Both the position numbers and the translations under genes were made by a program. The notes below the pieces were generated by a model, which saw only the letters and a program-made list of their open reading frames with translations, was not told the origin of the DNA and searched no databases. From Myxococcales bacterium (GTDB lineage: Bacteria > Myxococcota_A > Polyangia > Polyangiales > JAFGIB01): a DNA stretch of 64,000 nt. The DNA lies in NCBI GenBank assembly GCA_029880325.1, contig JAOUOP010000042.1, positions 1 to 64,000 of the forward strand, given 5' to 3'. Every line of letters begins with the position of its first letter. Position 1 is the stretch's first letter. Positions 7,438 to 15,791 of the stretch are shown here, piece after piece.

Positions 7438-9510
7438 ATGCCCTGGCTTCGACATCTCCCGGCATTCCTGTGCGCCCTTGCGGTCCTGTGCGCGGCTGCC
7501 CACGGCGGCGCCCAGGAAGCGAGCTGCCCCCCGGGCAACCTGCTCGACAACCGCTCGGCGGTGCCCACCTCGCGGGGCGCGACCCGCGCGGAGGCCGCCA
7601 CCGACGGCTGGCACACCCCCGAGGGCCATGCCGCCGATACCCCCGATGCAGCCCTGATCAAGGCCGACGGCTACCTGCAGTGGGATCTGGGGCACCTGCA
7701 CAAGATGGTCGCCGCGACCATCCAGTCCGACAATAACGACACCTACCGGATCTCGGTGTCGAACGACGGTGAGACCTTCGCCACCGTCTGGACGCTGGAC
7801 AAGGTCGACCAGGCCGGATTGCATGAGCAGTGGGCCAAGGGCTTCACCGCCATCGGTCGCTACGTGCGCATCGAAAGCCCCAGCGGCGATGCGGTGCGGG
7901 CGATCTCCGAGGCACGCATCTACTGCCAGCCTCCCGATCCCTGGCCGCCGGTGCGCGCGATCCGCAAGGTCGTCACCCAGGAGCCTGACGCCAGTCGCCT
8001 CGCGCAGATCCAGAGCTTCAAGATCGTGCTGGGTTTGGGCGTGATCGCGCTGCTGCTATGGCTTTTGCCGCACCTACGACGCCGGGCCCGCACGATCACC
8101 GGGCTCTCGATCGCGGCGCTCTCGCTGGCGACCTGGTTGCACTTCGGCCTCTTCCACGACGGCAAGACGGTCGTCCACCACTGGGATGCCTTTCACTACT
8201 TCATTGGCAGCAAGTACTTTCCCGAGCTCGGCTATTTCGAACTCTACCGCTGCACGGCCGCCGCCCAGCGCGAGAGCGGCCAGCACGCGGACCTGGATCA
8301 GACCGGAATCCGCGATCTCGATGACAATCGAGTCTATCCCGGCACCTGGAGCCGCACCCACGAGGGTCGCTGCCGGGCGGATTTCTCCCCGCGCCGCTGG
8401 AAACAATTCGTCGCCGATCTGGAACGCTTTCGAAAACTGATGAAGTCGCGCCCACTGGTGCACTCCCTGGGCGATCACGGCTTCAATGCGACGCCGCTCA
8501 ACGTGGCATGGCTGCGGCTCTTTACTGCGGCCACGACGCCTTCGGATGGGACGCTCACCGCGATCGCAGCCGTCGATATGGTCACGCTCGGCCTGGTGCT
8601 CGTGCTGCTCTTTTGGGGCTTTGGTCCGGTGGGCTGCGCGGTAGGCGCGGCGGTGCTGGCGGTGGGCTTTCCCTGGGGCTACCACTGGGTCGGTGGCGGC
8701 GTGCTGCGCCATAGCTGGCTGCTTGCGGCCGCCGCCTCGCTCGCGCTCTTCAAGAAGCAGCGTCCCGCCGCGGGTGCTGCCTGCCTAACGGTCGCGGGGC
8801 TCTTGCGTCTATTTCCCTTCGTATTTTTGGGAGCCCTCGGCTTGTACATGCTCGTGCGTGCGCTGCGCTCGCGCCGCATCCTGCCCGAAGACCGCCAGGT
8901 GGTGCTCAGCGCCACCCTGACGCTCGCCCTTGGTTTCAGCGCCGCGGGCATGGTCAACGGCTTCGCGAGCAACTCGGACTTCGCGCGCGTGATGGAGCGG
9001 CACTCGGATACGCCGCTCGCCAACCACATGGGCCTCTCGACGGTGCTCGGATTTCGCTTCGGGCAGTCGATTCAGACCCTCAGCGATGCCTCCCTGTCGG
9101 AGCCACACGACCCGTGGAAGAAGCGGCAGTTGCTCAACCGCAAGGACAATCGACCGCTGTGGGCACTGTCCATCCTGCTTTCCCTCGCGTTGATCGTCGC
9201 GGGCGCCGCGCGGGGAGTACCGCTGTGGCAGGCCCCTTCGCTGGGTGGTCCGCTGCTCTTTGCAGCATTGCCGATGACCTCATATGACTACATTTGGCTG
9301 ATACTACTAATTCCCCTGGTCCTCGACAATGCGAAACGCAGCGCGGCCCTCGTGGGTTTCGTGACCTTCCTGCAGGCCACCGCCATTTTCCAGCCGGACC
9401 TCGAGAGCCGCCACTACGTCTACTCGTTTGGATGCCTGCTCTTTTTGATATGGCTCGTCCGCGATCTCATCCTCGACTGGCAGCGAGCACCCGAAGCGGA
9501 ATCGGCCTGA
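7438..9510 (+). CDS. multipass membrane protein with N-terminal discoidin-like domain
   Basis: This 690-residue paralog of the 3408-5750 gene has a cleavable signal peptide (cut probably after AAAHGGAQ). A discoidin-like module with QSDNNDTYRISVSNDG follows (about residues 60-165), then a first membrane helix near residue 200 and about nine more. The periplasmic loop (about 245-345) is rich in Cys and charged residues and contains YFPELGYFELYRC and RWKQFVADLERFR. Helices then carry HWVGGGVLRHSW and NHMGLSTVLGF. Its stop overlaps the next start (TGATG at 9508-9512), so the two are translationally coupled and likely work together, probably in cell-surface polysaccharide assembly. This is inference from context. 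Confidence 0.6.
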   Translation: MPWLRHLPAFLCALAVLCAAAHGGAQEASCPPGNLLDNRSAVPTSRGATRAEAATDGWHTPEGHAADTPDAALIKADGYLQWDLGHLHKMVAATIQSDNNDTYRISVSNDGETFATVWTLDKVDQAGLHEQWAKGFTAIGRYVRIESPSGDAVRAISEARIYCQPPDPWPPVRAIRKVVTQEPDASRLAQIQSFKIVLGLGVIALLLWLLPHLRRRARTITGLSIAALSLATWLHFGLFHDGKTVVHHWDAFHYFIGSKYFPELGYFELYRCTAAAQRESGQHADLDQTGIRDLDDNRVYPGTWSRTHEGRCRADFSPRRWKQFVADLERFRKLMKSRPLVHSLGDHGFNATPLNVAWLRLFTAATTPSDGTLTAIAAVDMVTLGLVLVLLFWGFGPVGCAVGAAVLAVGFPWGYHWVGGGVLRHSWLLAAAASLALFKKQRPAAGAACLTVAGLLRLFPFVFLGALGLYMLVRALRSRRILPEDRQVVLSATLTLALGFSAAGMVNGFASNSDFARVMERHSDTPLANHMGLSTVLGFRFGQSIQTLSDASLSEPHDPWKKRQLLNRKDNRPLWALSILLSLALIVAGAARGVPLWQAPSLGGPLLFAALPMTSYDYIWLILLIPLVLDNAKRSAALVGFVTFLQATAIFQPDLESRHYVYSFGCLLFLIWLVRDLILDWQRAPEAESA

Positions 9511-11753
9511 TGGGCCTGCGGCTTTCTCTGGCGCTGGGGCTGAGCGCCGCAGCCCTCCTTTTGCACTGCCGCCACTACTACCCCTTTCTCTCCGACGACG
9601 CCCTGATTTCCTTTCGCTACGCCGTGCGCCTCAGCGAAGGGCTCGGGCTCACCTTCACGGCTGGTGAACGTGTCGAGGGCTACAGCGACCTTCTGTGGGT
9701 ACTGATGATCGCAGCCGCTCACCGCCTGGCTACTCTCGATCCCGTCGCAATCGCCCGCATGCTCGGCCTCGCCAGCCTACTGTCGGGCATGGCCTACGCG
9801 ATCGTTCGGCTGGCACGCGAACGCGGCCTGGCCTGCGGGTCGTTCTTCGGCCTGGCCGCGGCGGGAACGGCACCGCTGGCGGTATGGGTCGTGGGCGGTC
9901 TCGAGCACGGTTTCATGGCGGGCATCGCGATCTGGACGCTGGCCCTGTTGCCGCCGGAGCCGGGTTCGCTAGGGCAGATGCCGAGGCGACGGATCGCCAT
10001 CTCTTCGCTGCTCGCGGTGATCGTGCTGTCGCGGGTCGATGGCTTTGTGCTGAGCGGAGCCATCGGCGTCGGGCTGCTACTGTCGCTCGGGCTCACCCGC
10101 GCCAGCGCCGTCACGATCGCCAAGATCGCCGCGCTTCCCGCCCTGGCCGGGGCACTGCAGCTGTTGTTCCGCCTGGCCTATTACGGACGTTGGGTACCCA
10201 ACACTGCCACGGCCAAAGTCGGTCTCAACGCAGAGCGCCTGTGGCAGGGCCTGATGCAGCTCGGCGATGCCCTCACCACCTTCGCCGTGCCCTTCATCCT
10301 GGCCCTTCTCGCCCTGCTCGACGCCGGACGGCGTCGCGATCTGCGGGTGGCCGCGGTCGCCTTTGCCGGCTGGAGCAGCTACGTGGCACTCGTCGGTGGC
10401 GATATCTTCCCTGCCTACCGGCAGCTCGCCCTCGCCTTTGTACCTTTGCTCTGGCTTTCGGCCTACGGCTTCTCGACGCTCACCGCCACGCTCGCGCCGC
10501 AGCGATGGCAGGCCGGTGCACTGCTCATGGCGCTCGTTGGGCTGCACGTGGCCCTAGGCCACCGCGACCCCGAAAACATCCGCGGCAGGACCGAGCGCTG
10601 GGAGCACCTGGGCGAGCCCATTGGCACCATGCTGGCACAGGCCTTCGGCGAACTTCAGCCCCTATTGGCCGTGGATGCCGCGGGAGCTTTGCCCTACTGG
10701 TCGGGACTGCCCACGCTGGATATGTTGGGCTTGACCGACCGCTACATCGCCGACCACAAACCCGCCGACTTCGGGCATGGGGGCATCGGCCACGAATTGG
10801 GCGATGGCACCTACGTGCTGTCTCGCAAGCCGGAGCTGATCGCCTTTTGCGGCTCGGTGGGCGCCGCAGAGCCCTGTTTCCGCAGCGGCAAGGAGATGTG
10901 GGAAGCCCCGGCTTTTCACCGGGACTACAGGCGCGCGACCTTTCAGCCGCCGGCAGCAGGCACAGCCGCCATCCTGTACGTGCGTCGCACTGACGGCGCG
11001 CTCGCCCTGCGTTCCGAAAGCGATTTCATCGAGATTCCCCCCTGGCAACTGCTGGACTCGGGAAAGAGTGTGATCGTCGTTGACGACGGCCGGGTCGCGG
11101 CTCGGGCGAGCTTCCACGAACCCTCCCAGTTCGACGGCCTGAACTTGCCGGCCGGTCGCTGGAAGCTCGAGGTTGAGGCTCAGGGTGATGTTTTCGCGAC
11201 TCTCTTGTGTCCCGACCCCGATTCGATGATGGCCGCGCGTTTCGGGAGCAGCGCGGTGCTGGATGTGGTCGATGACTCGCAGCTAAGTCTTGTTCTGGCG
11301 TCGCGAGATCGGCAGCAGCACCTGACGATCCACGGGATCACCCTGGAGCGCACGGACGCCAACGCCGACCTCCGACTCGACTGCGGAGCCATTGCCGGTC
11401 ATCGCCTGGGACGCAACGCGAACGAGCTGATGGGCACGACGCCCGCCGGTAGTCACTGGGCCAATCCCAACTACGTGGTCTTCGGCGCAGGTGGCGTTCG
11501 CGTGGACGCCTTCCCCGCGATCATTGCGCATGAACTCGTGCTTTCAACCGATGCCAACGACAGCTACCGGCTCGACCTGGCGCTCGTCGATGGAAGCACC
11601 GAACGCTCCCTGCTGACCGCCCAGCCATCGCAATCGGGAATGATCGAACATGTTGTGCCGCTACCGAATCTGCGCGCCCCCATCCGCTGGCTGGACATCA
11701 CGCCGATCACCGGCGACGGACGTTTTTCGGTGGGGTCGGTTTCGCTGCGGTAG
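9510..11753 (+). CDS. GT39/ArnT-like membrane glycosyltransferase with C-terminal discoidin-like module
   Basis: This 747-residue protein starts at ATG 9510, overlapping the previous stop. Its first helix is followed by FLSDDALISFRYAVRLSEG and GERVEGYSDLLWVLM, the first-loop pattern (DDA, then E-G-Y-S) seen in bacterial lipid-linked-sugar transferases of the GT-C fold. The Asp pair in SDDA is the likely catalytic site facing the periplasm. About ten helices end near residue 350; the remaining 400 residues are extracytoplasmic. The last part contains STDANDSYRLDLALVDGS, which echoes the discoidin-like module at the N-termini of the two paralogs in this cluster. Substrate unknown; a polyprenyl-phosphate-linked sugar is expected for the family. 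Confidence 0.65.
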   Translation: MGLRLSLALGLSAAALLLHCRHYYPFLSDDALISFRYAVRLSEGLGLTFTAGERVEGYSDLLWVLMIAAAHRLATLDPVAIARMLGLASLLSGMAYAIVRLARERGLACGSFFGLAAAGTAPLAVWVVGGLEHGFMAGIAIWTLALLPPEPGSLGQMPRRRIAISSLLAVIVLSRVDGFVLSGAIGVGLLLSLGLTRASAVTIAKIAALPALAGALQLLFRLAYYGRWVPNTATAKVGLNAERLWQGLMQLGDALTTFAVPFILALLALLDAGRRRDLRVAAVAFAGWSSYVALVGGDIFPAYRQLALAFVPLLWLSAYGFSTLTATLAPQRWQAGALLMALVGLHVALGHRDPENIRGRTERWEHLGEPIGTMLAQAFGELQPLLAVDAAGALPYWSGLPTLDMLGLTDRYIADHKPADFGHGGIGHELGDGTYVLSRKPELIAFCGSVGAAEPCFRSGKEMWEAPAFHRDYRRATFQPPAAGTAAILYVRRTDGALALRSESDFIEIPPWQLLDSGKSVIVVDDGRVAARASFHEPSQFDGLNLPAGRWKLEVEAQGDVFATLLCPDPDSMMAARFGSSAVLDVVDDSQLSLVLASRDRQQHLTIHGITLERTDANADLRLDCGAIAGHRLGRNANELMGTTPAGSHWANPNYVVFGAGGVRVDAFPAIIAHELVLSTDANDSYRLDLALVDGSTERSLLTAQPSQSGMIEHVVPLPNLRAPIRWLDITPITGDGRFSVGSVSLR

Positions 11754-11893
11754 CTCCAGCGACAACCAAGAGCACCACCACGCCAACTCCGTTGCCGGCT
11801 CAGCCCCCGAAGCCCCGGTTTTTTCGCCACCACAGCGAGGCACGAGCCTTGCAACGGATCGGGGGGGCGTTGCCCATGCCGGGAGGTGTAGGT

Positions 11894-12244
11894 GTGAACC
11901 GATGTCGTGTTCTGATGTTGATGCTGCTGCTGGCAGCCTGCGCCGGTGAGCCGGTGGGTGCTCCGTGCGCGCCCGAGCAGGTTCCGCCCGATGGTTTCGA
12001 TGAGCGCGAGAAGTATGTGGAGGTGGGTTCGCTTCAATGCGAGACGCGCACCTGTCTGGTGCACGGCCTGGCAGGCACGCTCGAGGGTCCCGGGGCAGCC
12101 GATCACGCCTACTGCAGCTGCCGCTGCGACAGCGACAAGGAAGCCTTCGAGCGCTGCGATTGCCCCGGTGGCTTCCACTGCGAGGAGGTGCTCAGCCAGG
12201 GCGGGCCCGGGGTGGCCGGTGGCTATTGCGTGCGCGATGAGTGA
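11894..12244 (+). CDS. small cysteine-rich lipoprotein
   Basis: This 116-residue protein uses GTG 11894, because GGAGG at 11882-11886 lies seven bases upstream; an in-frame ATG at 11876 has no such site. The signal peptide ends in the lipobox LAAC (residues 13-16). The mature part has ten more cysteines, mostly in the second half (CETRTC, YCSCRCDSDKEAFERCDC, FHCEE, YCV), arranged like a compact disulfide-bonded domain. I do not recognise a named family. It is followed 44 bases later by the dienelactone hydrolase gene in the same direction. Confidence 0.65.
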   Translation: MNRCRVLMLMLLLAACAGEPVGAPCAPEQVPPDGFDEREKYVEVGSLQCETRTCLVHGLAGTLEGPGAADHAYCSCRCDSDKEAFERCDCPGGFHCEEVLSQGGPGVAGGYCVRDE

Positions 12245-12288
12245 GACGCCCTGGCACCGGCGCGGCCGCTGGCATACAACGGCAGGCC

Positions 12289-12999
12289 ATGCGACACCAG
12301 CTGCTGCCCTACCGCGAAGGCGAGGATGCCTTCGATGCCTTTATCGCCCGTCCCGAAGGCGACGGTCCCCATCCGCTGATGCTCGTCTGCCATGCCTGGG
12401 CCGGTCGCGGCGAGTTCGCCGAGGCGCGTGCACGGCAGCTGGCTGAACTGGGCTACGTCGGTGCCGCCGTAGATCTCTATGGCGTGGGCAAGCGGGGCAC
12501 GGATGCGGCGTCGAGCAATGCGCTGATGTCGTCGCTGATCGCCGACCCGCCCAAGCTGCGCCGGCGCCTGCAGGCCGCCCACGATGCCGTGCGCGCGCTC
12601 GATGGCGTCGATGGCGACCGGGTCGGCGCCATCGGCTACTGCTTCGGCGGGCTGTGCGCGATCCTGATGGCGCGCATGGGTTTGCCTTTGCGCGGGGTGG
12701 CCAGCTTTCATGGCCTGTTGAAGGTCGGCGAGCCGCTCGAGGCCGAGGTCAAGGCGCGCATCCTGGTGCTGCACGGCCAGGACGATCCCATGGTGGCTCC
12801 CGCGGACGTGGGCGCGTTCGCCGAGGAGATGAAGCGCATCGACGCCGACTGGCAGTTACACGCCTACCGGGGCGCGGTACACGCCTTCACCAATCCCGAG
12901 GCCCATGATCGCGAAGCCGGCAGCGCCTACGACGCCGAGGCCGATCGCCGCTCCTGGGCGGCGATGCGGCACTTCTTCGAGGAGCTTTTCGCGGGCTGA
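12289..12999 (+). CDS. dienelactone hydrolase family protein
   Basis: This 236-residue alpha/beta hydrolase uses ATG 12289. It has the family's Cys nucleophile elbow GYCFGG (about residue 120), the acid in LHGQDDPMV and the His in AVHAFTNPEA, completing the Cys-Asp-His triad that opens lactone rings in dienelactone hydrolase. DLVCHAWAG-like sequence near residue 40 forms the oxyanion region. Length and motifs are normal for the family. The physiological substrate is unclear, because such enzymes occur outside aromatic degradation, and no ring-cleavage genes are nearby. An upstream lipoprotein is in the same direction but the spacing does not prove an operon. Confidence 0.85.
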   Translation: MRHQLLPYREGEDAFDAFIARPEGDGPHPLMLVCHAWAGRGEFAEARARQLAELGYVGAAVDLYGVGKRGTDAASSNALMSSLIADPPKLRRRLQAAHDAVRALDGVDGDRVGAIGYCFGGLCAILMARMGLPLRGVASFHGLLKVGEPLEAEVKARILVLHGQDDPMVAPADVGAFAEEMKRIDADWQLHAYRGAVHAFTNPEAHDREAGSAYDAEADRRSWAAMRHFFEELFAG

Positions 13000-13027
13000 A
13001 GTCCAGCCTCAGGACTCGATCCGCGGC

Positions 13028-14230
13028 TCAACTCACAGCTGCAGCGCCGACGAGCCCCGGCGTCTGCTCCACGGAAGCGGCCCCGGTTTCGGCGGCGCCT
13101 TCTTGCTCGCGGAAGGGGCCGAGCTTCTTCTTGCGCAGCTCCTCGGTGGCCAGCTCCTGGTAGCGCTCGTTGCGCAAGAGCGCCAGCACGATGGTGCCGT
13201 AATAACCCGAGGGCATCTTGGGGCTTTCCTCGAAGCGACGCAGCATGTGGTAGGGGCGCGAGGCGCGGGCGTGGTGGTCGGAGTGGCGGCTGAGGCCTAC
13301 CAACGTGTGCAGCGTGAACCAGTTGTCGGTGTCCCAGGAGTCCAGGTTGGTGACGGTCTTGCCCACGCGCGTCAGGCCCCAGTGCTCGATGTAGTTGACC
13401 ACCTCGAGCAAGAGCGCTGCGGTGCGCGCCTGGAAGATGAAGAAGACCGCCGCGAGCCAGCCGAAGAAGTAGAAGAAGCCCGCCAGCACGATCGCTTCCA
13501 TCACGAGGCCCTGCAGCACGCGATGGCGCACCATGCGCAGGTCGAAGAAGGACATGTCGGGCTCGCCGATGCGCTTCTTTTCGAGCGCCCAGGCGCTCAT
13601 GAACTGGGCAGGCACCGTGCGCCGAAGGAAGTCCCTGAAGGTTTCACCAAAGCGCGCGGTGGCCGGATCCTGGCGCGTGCCGACGCGCGGATGGTGGCCG
13701 CGCACGTGCTCGGTGGCGAAGTGCTCGTAGAGGACGAAGACCAAGAGCAGCCGGCCCAGGAAGTACTGCACGCGGTTGCGCCGGTGCACCAGCTCGTGGG
13801 CCAGCACGATGCCGGAGTAGCCGGCGTTGATGCCGCAGACCAGGTGCATGGCGACCAGGTTCGCGATGGTCTTGCCCAGCTCTTCGGCGGGCCAGATCGC
13901 CAGCTTGCTGGCCATCACGCCGAGCAACACGTGGTTGGCCAGCTGCAGGAAAGTCAGGCCCCAGACCTGGATGTTGAAGGGCAGCTTGGGCGTGGACTCG
14001 TCGGGCTGGCGCAGGTCCGGCCCCGACTTGACGTCGGTCAGGACCAGCACCCAGATCGGCAGCATCCACATCACCGCCACCTGCCAGCTGTGGGGACCGG
14101 TCAGCAGGAAGGCCAGCGTGAGCAGGGGCAGCACGTAGGCCCAGAGGTGAAGCAAAAACGCGCGCCCTCCCGAGACGACACCTTCGCCCCCCTGCGCTTC
14201 ATCGATCCCAACGGCTTGTGTGGCTTGCAT
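13028..14230 (-). CDS. alkB: alkane 1-monooxygenase (AlkB-type membrane diiron enzyme)
   Basis: This 400-residue integral membrane protein hydroxylates the terminal carbon of alkanes using O2 and electrons from a ferredoxin. It has the histidine boxes of the membrane fatty-acid desaturase/hydroxylase superfamily: HELVHRR, EHVRGHHPRV and LSRHSDHHARA, plus the AlkB-specific NYIEHWGL. Six hydrophobic segments are visible. Length matches known AlkB proteins (about 400). The start ATG 14230 is divergent from the ferredoxin and ferredoxin reductase genes, its expected redox partners. A perfect palindrome at 14287-14304 overlaps a TTGACA-type -35 on this strand, suggesting repressor control. Substrate chain length cannot be read by eye; a related hydroxylase with another substrate is possible. 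Confidence 0.9.
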   Translation of the reverse strand: MQATQAVGIDEAQGGEGVVSGGRAFLLHLWAYVLPLLTLAFLLTGPHSWQVAVMWMLPIWVLVLTDVKSGPDLRQPDESTPKLPFNIQVWGLTFLQLANHVLLGVMASKLAIWPAEELGKTIANLVAMHLVCGINAGYSGIVLAHELVHRRNRVQYFLGRLLLVFVLYEHFATEHVRGHHPRVGTRQDPATARFGETFRDFLRRTVPAQFMSAWALEKKRIGEPDMSFFDLRMVRHRVLQGLVMEAIVLAGFFYFFGWLAAVFFIFQARTAALLLEVVNYIEHWGLTRVGKTVTNLDSWDTDNWFTLHTLVGLSRHSDHHARASRPYHMLRRFEESPKMPSGYYGTIVLALLRNERYQELATEELRKKKLGPFREQEGAAETGAASVEQTPGLVGAAAVS

Positions 14231-14286
14231 GGTGCACGACTCCAGAGGCGGCACCCGAAGGGGCGCCCGACCTTCCCCTGACTTAC

Positions 14287-14304
14287 ACATACGAGGTCGT
14301 ATGT
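14287..14304. promoter_or_regulatory. palindromic operator between alkB and ferredoxin genes
   Basis: ACATACGAGGTCGTATGT is an 8-bp perfect inverted repeat with a 2-bp centre, the architecture bound by many TetR-family repressors. On the minus strand its right edge is part of TTGACA (complement of 14302-14307), a good -35 for alkB, so a bound dimer would block that promoter. The ferredoxin gene starts 82 bases on the other side. No TetR gene is visible within several kb, so the regulator is probably encoded elsewhere. Confidence 0.6.
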
Positions 14305-14386
14305 CAAATCGCCCCCGATGGCGGCTTTTGTGGTATGAGGGCGCACCCCTCCGGGCTCCGGCCCGGCCAGCCCCACGAGGAAGACC

Positions 14387-14578
14387 ATGAAAGTTGTCGT
14401 CGACTTCGACCTTTGTCAGAGCCACGGCCTGTGCACCCAGGCCGCCCCCGAGATTTTCGAGATCCGGGACGACGGTTTTCTCTACATCCTGAACGAAACG
14501 CCCGACGACTCGATGAAGAAGAAGCTCGAGACCGCCGTGCGCGAGTGCCCGACGGGCGCCATCAAGCTCGAAGCCTGA
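14387..14578 (+). CDS. [3Fe-4S]-type ferredoxin
   Basis: This 63-residue ferredoxin has Cys10, His13, Cys16 and Cys54. The C-x-x-H-x-x-C then C-P pattern defines the cytochrome P450/AlkB-type [3Fe-4S] ferredoxins, in which His replaces a cluster cysteine. It carries single electrons from a ferredoxin reductase to an oxygenase. The start ATG 14387 has GAGGAAG a few bases upstream. The reductase gene follows after 13 bases and alkB is divergent, so the three genes form a complete electron-transfer unit. Confidence 0.9.
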   Translation: MKVVVDFDLCQSHGLCTQAAPEIFEIRDDGFLYILNETPDDSMKKKLETAVRECPTGAIKLEA

Positions 14579-14591
14579 GCGGCGGGCCGCC

Positions 14592-15785
14592 ATGGAACGC
14601 ATCGTCGTCGTCGGGGCCTCGCTGGCCGGGCTGCGCGCGGTCGAGGCCCTGCGCCGACTGGGTTTCGAAGGGCGCCTGACCTTGGTGGGCGACGAGCCCC
14701 ACGCGCCCTACGACCGCCCTCCCCTGTCCAAGCAACTTCTACGCGGCCAGTGGCAGCCCGAACGGCTGGACCTGCGCCGCGGCGCGGGGCTGGATGCGCT
14801 GGACCTTGACTTGAAGTTAGGTCTCCGAGCCGCGGCACTGGATGCGAACGCGCGGCGGGTGCAGCTCGAGGGCGGCGAGACGCTGGACTACGACGGGCTG
14901 CTGATCGCCAGCGGCTGCCGTGCGCGCAAGCTGCCCTTCGGGCACGGGCTGCCGGGCGTGCACGTGCTGCGCACCCTGGACGACGCCCTGGGCCTGCGCG
15001 CGGCGCTGACGGCAGCGCCCGGGCCGCGGGTGTGCGTGATCGGGGCGGGCTTCATCGGCCTGGAGGTGGCGGCCAGCTGCCGCGAGCTGGGTCTCGAGGT
15101 GCATGCGGTGGAAGCGGCGGCGCTGCCATTGGCAGAGCGCCTGGGCGAGCCGGTGGCGAGGGCGGTGCTGGCGCTTCATGAGCGGCGCGGCGTGGCGATG
15201 CACCTGGGCGTGCAGGTGCAGGGCCTGGAGGCCGAGGGCGCGCTGCATCGGGTGCGGCTGTCCTCGGGTGACGTCATTGAGTGCGAGCAGGTGGTGGTCG
15301 GCATCGGCGTCAAACCCGCAGTCGATTGGCTCGCGGGCACGGGCCTGGACTTGCAGGATGGCGTGCTGTGCGACGCGAAATGCATGACGGCGCTATCGAA
15401 CGTGGCCGCCGCCGGTGATGTGGCCCGCTGGTACAACCGCCGCTACGACGAAACCATGCGCGTCGAGCACTGGACCCAAGCGGTGGAGCAGGCCAACCAC
15501 GCCGCTGCGAATCTGCTGGCGCCGGCCGAAGAGCGCACGGACTTCGCACCGGTGCCGTATTTCTGGTCCGACCAGTACGGGCTGAAGCTGCAGTTCGCCG
15601 GGCGCGCGCGGGCGGGGGATGCGTTTAGCGTCGTCGAGGGCGGGTTGGAGCCCGGGGAGGGCGAGGAGTTTTCGCGCCTGGTGGGTACGTATCGGCGCGA
15701 GGGAAAGTTGGTGGGCGCGGTGGCGTTTAATCGGCCGGTGCAGCTGATGGGCTTGCGGCGGGAGATGGCTGCGCGCGAGGGTTGA
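14592..15785 (+). CDS. NAD(P)H-dependent ferredoxin reductase
   Basis: This 397-residue flavoprotein belongs to the putidaredoxin/rubredoxin reductase family. It has an N-terminal FAD-binding Rossmann motif (VVVGASLAGLRAVEALRRLG), the PYDRPPLSK motif, and a second NAD-binding Rossmann motif (VIGAGFIGLEVAASCRELG, about residue 145). The flavin-contact TALSNVAAAGDVA precedes a C-terminal reductase dimer domain (YFWSDQYG). It would pass electrons from NAD(P)H to the ferredoxin encoded 13 bases upstream and so feed AlkB. The first motif has GASLAG rather than GAGxAG, as is common in this family. Length is normal. Confidence 0.9.
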   Translation: MERIVVVGASLAGLRAVEALRRLGFEGRLTLVGDEPHAPYDRPPLSKQLLRGQWQPERLDLRRGAGLDALDLDLKLGLRAAALDANARRVQLEGGETLDYDGLLIASGCRARKLPFGHGLPGVHVLRTLDDALGLRAALTAAPGPRVCVIGAGFIGLEVAASCRELGLEVHAVEAAALPLAERLGEPVARAVLALHERRGVAMHLGVQVQGLEAEGALHRVRLSSGDVIECEQVVVGIGVKPAVDWLAGTGLDLQDGVLCDAKCMTALSNVAAAGDVARWYNRRYDETMRVEHWTQAVEQANHAAANLLAPAEERTDFAPVPYFWSDQYGLKLQFAGRARAGDAFSVVEGGLEPGEGEEFSRLVGTYRREGKLVGAVAFNRPVQLMGLRREMAAREG

Positions 15786-15791
15786 GCCGCC

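Noticed and set aside
12905..14281. Plus-strand 458-codon frame opposite alkB
   Set aside because: It is the shadow of alkB, whose histidine boxes and membrane helices are unmistakable on the minus strand.
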